Part shown: piece by piece, positions 33,583 to 44,999 of the stretch
Numbering within the stretch: position 1 is the first letter of the stretch
How the letters are laid out: every line of letters starts with the position of its first letter
From: Dama dama
Taxonomy: Eukaryota > Chordata > Mammalia > Artiodactyla > Cervidae
Length of the DNA: 64,000 nt
Reading direction: 5' to 3'
NCBI RefSeq assembly: GCF_033118175.1
Contig: NC_083689.1
Location: forward strand, 26,022,501 to 26,086,500
The notes under the pieces: model-generated
Seen by the model: the letters and a program-made list of their open reading frames with translations, nothing else
Database searches by the model: none
Told to the model about the DNA's origin: nothing
Position numbers and translations under genes: made by a program

Positions 33583-34054
33583 ATCATACAGAAACACAAT
33601 TAAGTATGGTGCTCATACCACATTGGAAATTTATAAATTATGCAGATTCCATTGCTTCAAAAGTCTGATTCAAGATTTCTGGGAACTGAGAACCAGTGTA
33701 ACCTAAAATGTATGTTGGTATAATTACCAGGATTTAGTGACTGTTTAGGAACTGCTTCAGGGTAGTCAGAGAGAAGGGCAGTTAGAGGATGACTCCTAGG
33801 TCTCTAGTATTGTAAAGTTTTAGAGATGATGTGCTGTAGGTGATGTCAGGGGGAAATATAGAGTATGGCCCTGGATGTATATATGAAGGCCAAGGAGGGG
33901 TGGAGGCCATAGTTGGATGGGCTGGTTGCCACTTGGAAAGTTTAAGTTGTATGGAGAGGATTACTGTGGCCCAGTTTCCAAAGTGATCAACAAGTGAGCA
34001 AATAGTATCTGAGGTCAGTGAAGATAACAATAAGAAGAGTAGAGGGTAGAATAG

Positions 34055-34380
34055 CCAGTACTTCCCAAACTTTAGTTTACTTGTGACTTGCTTGAGGATC
34101 TTATTAAAAATAGAGATTTATGATTCTCTTGGTCTGGAATGGAGCCCAAGATTCTACATTTCTAATCAACTCCTAGATGCCATTGAAGTTACTGGTCCAT
34201 GGACCTCTAAAGATACAGGTCTCTGTTGCTCAAACAGCTGTACATCAGACTTTCCTGGATATTTGAGTCCCTTGTTCAGAGGTCCTGTCCTATTTGGTAC
34301 GGAATATAGCCTGGATATTGGGATTTTTAAAAGCTCAAATAACTCTAAGGTGCAGCAGAGTTTGAGAACCACTGATATAG
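34055..34380 (+). mobile_element. MER5-like DNA transposon remnant
   Basis: Starts cttcccaaactttagtttac-like and contains agattctacatttctaatca; a right end typical of MER5 (gcagagtttgagaaccactg) lies at about 34353-34373. The middle (about 34200-34330) does not fit well. It lies inside the loop of the inverted repeat. Confidence 0.5.
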
Positions 34381-34440
34381 GCTGATTAGGCCAGGCACAA
34401 GGTGCATTGTAGTATGAACGTGACAGTGGGAAGACGTAAA

Positions 34441-34631
34441 GTTGACTCCACTTGCTATCATCATCTAAAAATTCAAATTCTCACTAAAGATATATATCCA
34501 GGTAAAAGTTGTTATTCTATTAGCTTAAATATGAATTTATAACATACCATTTATCATCTTTTCTGAAAAAGAAAATAAAATCTCAAAATCTAAGGATAGC
34601 TATAGGTTTTGTTTGATTTTCCAAAAGGTAC
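34441..34631 (-). repeat. Right arm of a large inverted repeat
   Basis: Reverse complement partner of 33396-33582, ending ttgattttccaaaaggtac at 34631. Shared blocks include agatatatatccaggtaaaa and aaatctaaggatagct. The similarity fades at the inner edge and stops sharply at the outer one. Confidence 0.85.
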
Positions 34632-35127
34632 AAGATATTGGGAGGAAGAAAGTCCTCAGAATCCTGTATTGGAAAGAACCTGGGTTCAGCTACAACAGGT
34701 CGGTAGGAGAATGAAAGGAGAGATAGTCTGGAAAGGGAGATTCTGACTAGCTGGTGGCTGCGGAGGACTGGGATGGGAACCACAACTGGATGGATTCCAC
34801 CAGGTTACCAGGCTGGAGTTAGCAGCCTATGATGGCCACTGACAGCTGTCTTTGCTGGGCTTTCTGTTGGAATGTCAGACAGGTCTCTTTGTGTCTCCAA
34901 GAGAAGAGAAGTATCCTCAGTATGTCCAGGAGGGAGTGAGCCAGCTATTCCTTTTTCTTTCTTTCTTCTTTTTAATGACCTCTAGATTTGTTTCCTAAGT
35001 ATTGATGGACTGAAACTAGAGTTGCTTGGACATCAAGTGTTCTCTCTCCTAGGGACTGGTTACTAATAACTATTGGACATGTGCTGGTGATGTATATGAA
35101 ATGATCTATTGTTATTTTTTTCTCCAG

Positions 35128-35275
35128 ATATTATAATAAAAACAAGTGGAAGGATGTAGCAGGTGTGGCTGAATTTTCACTACTTTGAAGACTTGGATGT
35201 GAAGTCAAAGTCCTGAAGCAGAATATCTGCTTGAAATTACATAAAATTAAAAAATCAAAATTCTGTAATTATTGG
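35128..35275 (+). CDS. MEIKIN: MEIKIN terminal exon (inferred): 10 codons, stop, short 3'UTR
   Basis: Preceded by a strong acceptor (a run of Ts, then tctccag at 35121-35127). Joined to the phase-1 end of the exon at 26004-26124, it reads on as DIIIKTSGRM and stops at TAG (35157-35159). The split codon (G from the first exon, AT from this one) gives Asp and keeps the frame. The coding part is 35128-35159; the rest is the inferred 3'UTR up to a possible signal ATTAAA at 35246-35251, and the end near 35275 is a guess. The exon is too short for its own similarity call. Support comes from the splice site, the matching phase and the position before FNIP1. Confidence 0.55.
35246..35251 (+). other. 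Possible polyadenylation signal ATTAAA
   Basis: Common variant signal 87 bp after the inferred MEIKIN stop, followed by a T/G-rich stretch (ttctgtaattattggtgcta). An AATAAA at 36430-36435 is an alternative giving a 1.3-kb 3'UTR. Confidence 0.4.
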
Positions 35276-35363
35276 TGCTATATCCTGATGTTGAAATTCT
35301 ACTGAGAGTCTTATAAATTACTTTTAATGAGCTGAGAAAGAATCATTCTTCTATCTGCTTCTC

Positions 35364-35365
<2 letters not shown>

Positions 35366-35392
<27 letters not shown>
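35366..35392. repeat. (TA)n microsatellite
   Basis: About 13 uninterrupted AT units; likely length-polymorphic. Confidence 0.95.
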
Positions 35393-35394
<2 letters not shown>

Positions 35395-37749
35395 TTATAA
35401 AATAACAAACAGCTTATATTAGAAGACTGTACACTAAATAGATGACTTCAGCTATTTATAAAGATGCAATAGCAGCATACCAGGTAACTTCCTTTGATGG
35501 TTTTTTCCCAAGTTTATCCTTTGTATGGATTAACAGTAGTAAAATTGTTGATGCTTATATTACAAGTTATTTTTAACAGAACTTAATTGAAACCACATGA
35601 GTGAGAGACCTAATTCCAGGTCTGACTGAAAGAAACTCTATACTCAAGGTTTGCTGAAGCAGGGATTGTATAATACTTTCAATCAATCAGACACTAAGTA
35701 TTTAATATATTACCTCATCCCAAACAACCTTCTTTAGCTAATGCTATCTGTCTGTAGGATTTTTTTGGGGGGTAATATAGCTTATTATGTTATCTTGGAA
35801 ATGACCTTCCTAAAAAGCAGCAATCCTGTTGTCAGTGAACACAGTACAGTATATAACTGTTGGTGAGGTTTTAATTCTGATGGTTTTACTAATGTTATTA
35901 GACATAAAAGTAAGTGAGGCAAAATTTCAGAGCTACTTCAGTATGAAAGAAAATTCTAAAATTTAACAATTAACTGAGGTTACATAACCCATATAGTACT
36001 CATTTTAAAATAGGAGTGTCATGAAGATATTCTTGTAAATAATTTCACAAGGCCTTAAGCCACTAACAAAACTTACTTGCGATTTTGGCTTCCTATTCTA
36101 ATTTGGAGGTAAAATACAGGAAAGCTTTTAGGAAATATAGAAGAGATCATTAATGATGGAGGTTAGAACCAAATTTAGACCTGATTTCTAAATCAGTACT
36201 CAACTAAGTCAGCAACTCTTGTGGTTGTTTTAAAAAGCAGAAATGTGATAAGCAGTGGGGGAATATGAAATTAAATAGAAGGCTTATTCCCTGCATTCAA
36301 GGAGTTTATAATCCAAGGGAGAGGGGTGAGAATGAGAACAAATTATTTGACAGTTTCTAAACAGGTGGTAGGTTCTTGTGAGAAAAAATCATACCTGATT
36401 TTTAGACTGGGCCTAGTGGGGCTGGAGGAAATAAACATCTGATAGTTTCATATTGCTGATAAGAAAATATAGCTATCTTAGAGAGAGAGAAAGACTTGGC
36501 CAGGCTGATGTGATTTAGAAAGTGAGATAGCCAGGAAGTGAAGGTAGGACTATGTGAATCCACTATTTTTACCAATTGGAGAGGAAAAGGTGGGAGGGAG
36601 GAAAGAGTTGCAGCTGAAGTTCAAGGCTTACTGGTAAAGGACGTAACTTTAGTTATGATTAAGAGGAAGGAAAGTAGAATAACCTGACTTGCTGTCTGCC
36701 AGACGTGAGAAGTTCCAGGAAGATTCCTGTTGGCAAATCCTAGAAGGTTATACTCTTGACTTTACATTGGTGGGTAGGCTCCAGACATCTTTCAGTGAAC
36801 CTCCCTGGAAGACCGTCAGAAAAGTTCATATCTTTTTGGGGAGAGTGTCTCCATAGTTTTCATCATATTTTCAAAGTGGTCGTTGTTTTTTAAAAAGTTA
36901 GCAATGGGACTGGACCACTTTATTTTAGCATACAACTAATTACATTTCATTTTTAAGCACTTAAAATTATATTTTCAAGTTCATGAAAAGAAAAAACAAA
37001 CCCTCATGTCACAAGTACCCAGAAAATTCAGATAAAAATTCATGAAAGGCCAAGCAATCATGATGCCATTTCCATTTTAAAAATTTTAACTAAAGTTTTT
37101 TTCACCTTTCCAATGTTTGTTCAGTTAGGACTAGCTTCTTTATCTCATATTGTGCATACAGCATGTATGTTTATATGAAGGGTGTGATGTCTAGACTTTC
37201 CAGATAGAAGTTATCTTCAGTCTCCTGCTCTACTGTAGCTTTCTAACCTTCATTTTAAAATACTGGATCATCTTATATCTTAAATGCTCTCTTGATTCTA
37301 CATGTTCTTCTACCTCTCTTAATAATTCCTTACCTGTTTATATCCATGTTTCCTGAAAAGAGTCCTTTCTGATTTTTCACTGATTCCCTTCACTACTCAG
37401 TCCTTTCTCCTCTTCCTTCCCCTACCCTTAACACATATAAAGTGTGCTTTCACCTTGGACCCTTCACTGACACTGGTCCCCTCAAGGCTACCAGAACTCC
37501 TTTGATGTTAATCTAAGGAGTATTTCTCAGTTCTCATCTTACCCAGCCTCTCCTAGCTAATGATGTTGTAGACTATTACTCTCCTTTTGAAAGCCTACAG
37601 TAAGGAATGACTTCTCTGAAACATTACTCTCCAGGCTTTCATCTCATCTCTTATCTCATCCCATCTTTGATCTCTTTCTCTTCCATTTCTCCTTACTTTC
37701 CTTTGACCAGTCTTTAAATTTTGTTGTTTCTTTGAGTTATAATCTAGGA
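35393..37749. other. Intergenic interval after MEIKIN
   Basis: No gene seen. A MIR-like stretch lies around 36480-36570, and 37250-37460 has L2-like pyrimidine-rich wording. An alternative long 3'UTR of MEIKIN could extend to 36.4 kb. Confidence 0.4.
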
Positions 37750-37924
37750 CTTCTTTTTTTTTTCTTCTTAATTTATCTTTGTTGGTCTGCACTGGGATCT
37801 CTGGTTGTGACCTGTGAACTATTAGTTGCAGCGTGTGGGATCTAGTTCCCTCTCCAGGGACTGAACCTGGACTCCCTGTGTTGGGAGTGCAGAGTCTTAG
37901 CCACTGAACCACCAGGGAAGTCCC
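37750..37924 (-). mobile_element. CHR-type tRNA SINE
   Basis: Antisense: T-rich start, ttagttgcagcgtgtgggat, reversed box B (ccagggactgaacctggact) and reversed head (ccactgaaccaccagggaag). An imperfect repeat of about 15 bp (attctagggcttctt type) flanks it. Confidence 0.87.
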
Positions 37925-38054
37925 ATATTCTAGGGCTTCTTATGTTACTCTGTCTCTCTTGGTGATCTCATCTACCACTGACATTGGTTATCATTTCTGT
38001 TCAATTGACCCCAAATCTTTGTCAGTAACTGCCATGGATATTGGTGGTGAATAT

Positions 38055-38280
38055 GTGTGGTGACTGGCCCTGCCTGTGTCCCCCAAGTCTTTGCTTGTGT
38101 TCTCACAGCATCTTGTACTTGCCTACATCATACTGTTTATCACAATGTACTGTAATTGCCTTTCAAATTCTACTCTTTCTCCCTTCAACTATAAGATTCT
38201 TGAGTGTAGGAACTACATCTTGTTCACCACTGTAAATTTGTTCCCCTCTACCTCCATTATAATTGGATTTTGAGTTCCCA
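38055..38280 (+). mobile_element. L2 LINE 3' end
   Basis: Old L2 wording in order: actgtttatcacaatgtact, then caactataagattcttgagt and gtaggaactacatcttgttc. Confidence 0.65.
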
Positions 38281-39019
38281 GGTCACATGATTTAGGTGGG
38301 ATTGATCCCACCTTTAGTTCTAGAGGTGGGCCTTTAATGGTTTAAATCAATTACATGGTCCTCCTAACTCAGGCACAGTGATTGGTTCAGGATTAGGGGC
38401 AAGGCCTAAAATAATGTATTGGATTAAATCTCAGAGCTTTTTCTGAGAATACTGGATACAGCCTTTTTATTATATTATTCCTCTAAGGAGAGCTGCTGGC
38501 AGCCATCTTGTGTCCACAAATGGAGGCACTGTCTGGGAATGGAGTTCACACAGAGGAATTAGAGCTGGAATACAGAAACTAGATTCTTGATATTATTGTT
38601 GAGTCTTTGGATACAGCTGTGCCTGAACTGTTCTGTATTTTAGCTCCAGTTATGCTAGCTAATCAGTTTTTTTCTTTTTTTTTTTTTTTTGCTTAGGCTA
38701 GTTAGTTTGGGTTTTCTATCATGTGCAACACAGAACATCCTGACTCACATGACTCACATGAGACATTTCTAGAATTCTAAGTCTCTGTAGCCAACTGCTT
38801 ACTTGTCATCACCACAGGGATTTTCATGGTATCTCATACTCAACATATCCAAAATTGAATTTATATCTCCTTGAAGCAGTTATGTCTTCTATCATCTGTT
38901 TCAGTGTTAGATAGCTTCATCTATCCAACTTACCTGAGCCAGAAAGTTGCTATCACCCTTTTTCTCTTACTTTCTCACAGGCAGGCAATCATGAAGTCCT
39001 GTTGATTTTGAATCCTAAA

Positions 39020-39720
39020 AGTCCTCAGTATTTTCCATAATCCTCCATTCCTGTGGCTGTTCTCTGAGCTCATGCCAGTACTTTCTTGCCTGACTTAAAA
39101 TAAAAGCCTCTTCACTAGTTTCTCAGTCATTATTTTTGTACCCTATAGTCAATTTTCCACAATGCATCTAGAGAGAGCTTTCTAAAATGCTCATCTGATC
39201 ATGTTGTTTTCTGCCTAAAATCCCTTGATAGCTCCCCATGTCCTCTAGATAAAGTCTTTTAAATGATTTTTACATAGTTTTATTAATCCAGTTCAATTTA
39301 CCATTAGATTATATTGTAGGTCACTGGATTTTTAAATTCTCCCTTGCCTCCAAGCCCTGACTGTGCTGCTCCATCTGCCTGGAACACACTTTCTATGCCC
39401 ACATCTTCTTTTTTTTTTTTTTTTTTAGCATATCCCATTTTAATTTTTAATCCCAATTTATTTCACCTTTCAGAAAACTCCCCTTAATTCCTCCAAAAGG
39501 TTACTTGTTTTCCCTTATTTTTATCCTGTACTTGCTGATATCATAGCATTTATTATAATATAACATCATGTAATTGCCTGTCAAGTTCTGTTTTTCTCTC
39601 CCTAGACTGTAAGCTCCTTGAGTGCAGGAACTACATTGTGTCTATCATTGTATTTCTAGGTTCTAGCAGTTCACAGACACGTAATAAATGTAAGTGTTTG
39701 AAAAATGTGTGTTGAAAGAA
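39020..39720 (+). mobile_element. L2 LINE 3' portion
   Basis: Long L2 relic: atgctcatctgatcatgttg, then ctgctccatctgcctggaac, and the 3' end with gactgtaagctccttgagtg and cacgtaataaatgtaagtgt. A T-run at 39409-39427 interrupts it. A second L2-like piece follows at about 39835-39950. Confidence 0.75.
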
Positions 39721-40559
39721 CGTCAGTCATAGAAGTGTGCTGTTAGTTACTTTTGTATACGTCCAGTAGCATTCAATGTGAAGATTTCAAGCCAATCTTA
39801 TATTTAATATAAAAGTTTGATTCCTTAAAAGCACTTATCACAATCTGTAATAACTTGTGTACCTGTTGGGTTTCTTAAGGGTGAGGGCTGTACCTGTCTT
39901 GTACATTATTGCATTCTTAGCACCTGGAACTAAGCAGGTGTTTGATTTCATCATCTTTATTAGATTCTTTCTCTTAGCATATGATATTCTCTAATATCTT
40001 CCATCTCAAAAAGAAAAAAGAAAGACAAATGTCCCTTCTTCCATCTCCTCTCAATCCCCATTTTTTCTGCTCCTTATCTCAGCGAAGCAGAGTAGTTGTC
40101 TATACTTGCCTTATTACTCCCTCCCTACTCTTTCTTTTTTGAGTCCCCTCCATTCAGGCTTTTGCTCTGGTTTCTATTGAAACTGTTCTTGTCAAGATGT
40201 CTATGTTGACAAATCTAATGGACACTTAAACTTTAAGTAACATTCAACACAGTTGATGTCTTCTTTTTTGGGTTATTTTCTTCTTCTGTCTTACTACTAC
40301 TCATCCTTCTTTGTTGAGTCCCTCTCATGAAGACTTATAAGTGGTGTCCTCTCTGAATATTAGTGCTGGACTCTCTACTATACATACATATTCTTTCTAG
40401 GAAAACTCATTTATTCTGTTATTTTAAATTCTGTGTATGAGATGATGTCTATCAAATTTTTCTTCAGTCCTGCATTCTCCTCATACATTCTACTTCAGGT
40501 GGATAGCTAGTGGTCATTCAAACTTAATATATCCCAACTTAATATGCTAGATTTTCTTC

Positions 40560-41105
40560 TTTAAACCTATAATTTCCCTCATCTTTCCATCCGGAAATTA
40601 CTTCCAGTTGGTTGCTCAAGGCAAAAACCTAGGAGTCAATCTTTAGTTTTTCTTTCTTTCACTTCTACTATAAATCCTATTAGTTCTGTCTTCAAAATAG
40701 TTAGCTAACATCAACTCTTGCCTAAAATACATGGTCTACCCCTATATAGTTTCTCTCATACCATTCTTATTCTTTTATACTCCTTTCTTCACAGAGCAAC
40801 CAGAGTAATCTTCTAAAATCATAAATTCTATCATGTCCCTTTCCTGTTTTTAAATTCCTACAGTAGTTTCCATCACACTTGATCCAATCTCTTTTGCATG
40901 ATTTACAAGGTTCTACATAATCTGGCTTCATGTCTCCATTTAAACCATATCTCAAACATCTTCCCCCTGCCAGAGTATATTCAGCTGTTTTGGCCTCTTT
41001 TTTTTTCTTCAGACAGGAGAAACCCCTTCCTGTCTCAAGAGTGTTTGTATTTTTCATCTCTCTTCTATAATGTTATTTACTATCATCTTCCCATGGCTTG
41101 TCCCT
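40560..41105 (+). mobile_element. L2 LINE portion
   Basis: L2 wording: gcatgatttacaaggttcta, then taatctggcttcatgtctcc and ctgccagagtatattcagct. Similarity appears to resume after 41164 to about 41350. Confidence 0.65.
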
Positions 41106-41106
41106 T

Positions 41107-41163
41107 TTCATTCTTTTTTTTTTTTTTTTTCATTTATTTTTATTAGTTGGAGGCTAATTACTT
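41107..41163 (-). mobile_element. Very short L1 3'-end insertion
   Basis: A run of about 20 Ts followed by the reverse of the bovine L1 terminus (ttattagttggaggctaatt). Only about 35 bp of L1 remain besides the tail; it sits in an L2 relic. Confidence 0.75.
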
Positions 41164-42132
41164 CAAATCCCACATTTGGCTCCCTCCCAGTTGTATACTA
41201 TTAACTCTTTCTTTCCTAACTTTTAGCACTACTTGCAAACATTTTGTTTACTTTGCCTCTTCCCACTAAGAACTAAGCTCCTGAGAGTAGGAATAGACAG
41301 CCAGAACATCAAACTGAGATCTTTGAGGGACTGAGGAAATATTTGTTAAATAATGATTGTTTGTTTTCTGTTGCCTCAAACCACTGCCATTCCCATTTTA
41401 TATAGCAGCAAATCATTGGTTGGCTTAAAAGTTTTTAAAACTGAGGTACTCTGAGTCCATGTACGTGTCATTCAGGAAGTTTTACTTGATCATCTTGATT
41501 CAACTATCTTGTTCTGAGATGTTATCAATGAAAATCTAATTTGTTTCAGAAGAATTCAGCACAATTGAGGTTGTGCTTATTAGCATGGTGGTTAAAGGAG
41601 CAAGATTCCAGTTTTATTGCCACCTTTTGCTGTATCTGATAACTGGAAAATGGCTGTGGGGCGGAGTGTGCCTCTTTTCTATGTTATTGGAATCAGGTGG
41701 ACAGAGACTCAAAGGCCACTGGGTTTGCACAGAGGCTAAATTTTCTACTCCTGAGTGAAGTGTAGGCCTTATGTCTAATTTTATAACCCAACAGCTCCAC
41801 ATTTATATGTCATTAATGAATAATTATTTTATTTCTCATATATTTATTTCTTTATATTATTTATTTAGGGGCTTCCTTCTTGCCCCTAAATATAGAGAGG
41901 CCACTTTAAGACACCTCACTTTCTCTGTGAAAAGAGGTCGTGTTGAGTAAAAGGGGAAAAAAAGATAATATACACTGTCACTGAACTTGAAAATATTTTC
42001 AGTTTAATCTGCATAATTAGGTATAGTTACATGTCCTCTTTTATGGCAAACTTCTATCATTTCAGTGCCCTCTAAGTCTATAATTTGAATATTACACTAC
42101 AACATAAAGGAAATATGATGAATGATAGCAAG
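41164..42132. other. Intergenic interval without gene
   Basis: AT-rich unique sequence. Two 60-codon frames at 41573-41802 have no recognisable feature. Confidence 0.4.
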
Positions 42133-42358
42133 TACTGGGTTGGCCAAAAAGTTCCTTCAGTTGTAAAATAAAAATAAAAGATACTTTATCATTTTTACTA
42201 GGAACTCTATTGTACAACGAATTCATTGCTTTATCCCACTACCTTCTGCCATTTTTCAGGCAGCTTCATAATTTCATCTTCCCCGAACTTTTTATCTTTT
42301 TGAGCAAAGAACTGTTACTGGTGCCTTTTACCGTCTTCAGGAATTGAAATTTTTTCCC

Positions 42359-44882
42359 TTAAGTTAGTTAGTTACTTCAGTCTCTCAGTCATGTCCGACT
42401 CTTTGCGACCCCATGAACTGGAGCACACCGGGCCTCCCTGTCCGTCACCAACTGCCGGAGTCTACCCAAACCCACGTCCATTGAGTCAGTGATGCCAGCA
42501 AATCATCTCCTCCTCTTTCATCCCCTTTTCCTCCTGCCTTCAATCTTTCCCAGCATCAGGGTCTTTTCAAATGAGTCAGCTCTTCACATCAGGTGGACAA
42601 AGTATTGGCAGTTTCAGCTTCAACATCAGTCCTTCCAATGAACACCCAGGACTTATCTTTAGGATGGACTGGTTGGATCTCCTTGCAGTCCAAGGGACTC
42701 TCAAGAGTCTTCTCCAACACCACAGTTCAAAAGCATCAATTCTTTGGCGCTCAGCTTTTTTATAGTCCAACTCTCACATCCATACATGATTACTGGAAAA
42801 ACCATAGCCTTGACTAGACGGAACTTTGTTGGCAAAGTAATGTCTTTGCTTTTTAATATGCTATCTAGGTTGGTCACAACTTTCCTTCCAAGGAGTAAGC
42901 GTCTTTTAATTTCATGGCTGCAATCACCATCTGCAGTGATTTTGGAGCCCCAAAAAATAAAGTCAACCACTGTTTCCCCATCTATTTCCCATGAAGTGAT
43001 GGGACCAGATGCCATGATCTTAGTTTTCTGAATGTTGAGCTTTAGGCCAACTTTTTCACTCTCTTCTTTCACTTTCATCAAGAGGCTCTTTTGTTCTTCT
43101 TCGCTTTCTGCCATAAGGGTGGTGTCATCTGCATATCTGAGGTTATTGATATTTCTCCCAGCAATCTTGATTCCAGCTTGTGCTTCATCCAGCCCAGCAT
43201 TTCTCATGATGTACTCTGCATATAAGTTAAATAAGCAGGGTGACAATATACAGCCTTGACATACTCCTTTTCCTATTTGGAACCAGTGTGTTGTTCCATG
43301 TCCAGTTCTAACTGTTGCTTCCTGACCTGCATACAGGTTTCTCAAGAGGCAGGTCAGGTGGTCTGGTATTCCCATCTCCTTCAAAATTTTCCACAGTTTA
43401 TTGTGATCCACACAAAGACTTTGGCATAGTCAATAAAGCAGAAATCAATGTTTTTCTGGAACTCTCTTGCTTTCTTGATGATCCAGTGGATGTTGGCAAT
43501 TTGACCTCTGGTTTCTCTGCCCTTTCTAAAACCAGCTTGAACATCTGGAAGTTCATGGTTCATGTATTATTGAAGTCTGGCTTGGAGAATTTTGAGCATT
43601 ACTTTACTAGTGTGTGAGATGAGTGCAATTGTGCAGTAGTTTGAGCATTTTTTGGTATTCCTTTCTTAGGGATTGGAATGAAAAGTGACCTTTTCCAGTC
43701 CTGTGGCCACTGCTGAGTTTTCGCAGCACTTTCACAGCATTGTCTGTTAGGACTTGAAATATCTCAACCGGAATTCCATCACCTCCATTAGCTTTGTTCG
43801 TAGTGATGTGTCTTAAGGCCCACTTGACTTCACATTCCAGGATGTCTGTGTCTGGCTCTAGGTGAGTGTGAGTGATCACACCATTGTGATTATCTAGGTG
43901 TGAAGATCTTTTTTGTACAGTTCTTCTGTGTATTCTTGTCACCGCTTCTTAATATCTTCTGCTTCTGTTAGGTCCATACCATTTTTGTCTTTTATTGAGC
44001 CCATCTTTGCATGAAATGTTCCCTTGGTGTCTCTAATTTTCTTGACGAGATCTCTAGTCTTTCCCATTCTGTTGTTTTCCTCTATTTCTTTGCATTGACC
44101 ACTGAGGAAGGCTTTCTTATCTCTTGTGCTATTCTTTGGAACTCTGCAATCAAATGGGTGTATCTTTCCTTTTCTCCTTTGCTTTTCACTTCTCTTCTTT
44201 TCACAGCTATTTGTAAGGCCTCCTCAGACAGCCATTTTGGTTTTTTGTATTTCTTTCTCTTGAGGATGGTCTTGATCCCTGTCTCCTGTACAATGTCACG
44301 AACCTCCATCCATAATTCATCAGGCTCTCTGTCTTTCAGATCTAGTCCCTTAAATCTATTTCTTACTTCCCCTGTATAGTCATAAGGGATTTGATTTAGG
44401 TCATACCTGAATGGTCTAGTGGTTTTCCCCACTTTCTTCAATTTAAGTCTGAATTTGGCAATAAGGAGTTCATGATCTGAGCCACAGTCAGCTCCCGGTC
44501 TTGTTTTTGCTGACTGTATAGAGCTTCTCCATCTTTGGCTGCAAAGGATATAATCAATCTGATTTCAGTGTTGACCATCTGGTGATGTCCATGTGTAGAG
44601 TCTTCTCTTGTGTTGTTGGAAGAGGGTATTTGCTATGACCAGTGCATTCTCTTGGCAGAACTCTATTAGCCTTTGCCCTGCTTCATTCTGTACTCCAAGG
44701 CCAAATTTGCCTGTTACTCCACGTGTTTCTTGGCTTCCTACTTTTACGTTCCAGTCCCCTATAATGAAAAGGACATCATTTTGGCGTGTTAATTCTAGAA
44801 GGTCTTGTGCATCTTCACAGAACCGTTTAACTTCAGCTTCTTCAGTGTTACTGGTCAGGGCATAGACTTGGATTACCGTGAT
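42359..44882 (-). mobile_element. BovB LINE, 2.5 kb, inserted in mariner
   Basis: Antisense, 5'-truncated BovB running from the endonuclease (starts at the ITVIQVYAL block) to the 3' end. The reverse transcriptase frame at 42701-43411 (236 codons) keeps the catalytic motif RYADDT. Further pieces are at 43607-43942 (RT N-part) and 44082-44441, with frameshifts between them. No target duplication is visible: mariner sequence stops at 42358 and resumes at 44883 without loss. Confidence 0.93.
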
Positions 44883-44999
44883 ATTCAGAGAATTTTGTAA
44901 AGACTGAAATAAATGGAAATCTGAAGGTGCAATGTTTGGTGAATACAGTGAATGACAGAACTTCCCAGCCAAGTGTAAAAGTTTTTGCCTTGTCATCAA
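44565..44999 (-). pseudogene. Chimeric mariner transposase-BovB endonuclease frame
   Basis: A single 144-codon minus-strand frame crosses the transposon junction. Its first about 39 codons are mariner transposase (NIAPSDFHLFQSLQNSLN); from the next codon it is BovB endonuclease (ITVIQVYAL, then FIIGDWNVKVGSQ and LYTWTSPDGQH). The GDWN block of the endonuclease is kept. The join is in frame at 44882/44883. It ends at a stop in BovB. The start Met is internal to transposase and no promoter is seen, so I treat it as a pseudogene product of nesting and not as a new gene. Confidence 0.85.

Noticed and set aside
42701..43411. 236-codon frame with YADD motif as a reverse-transcriptase gene or retron
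   Set aside because: It is BovB ORF2 within a truncated, frameshifted copy; the context is entirely transposon.
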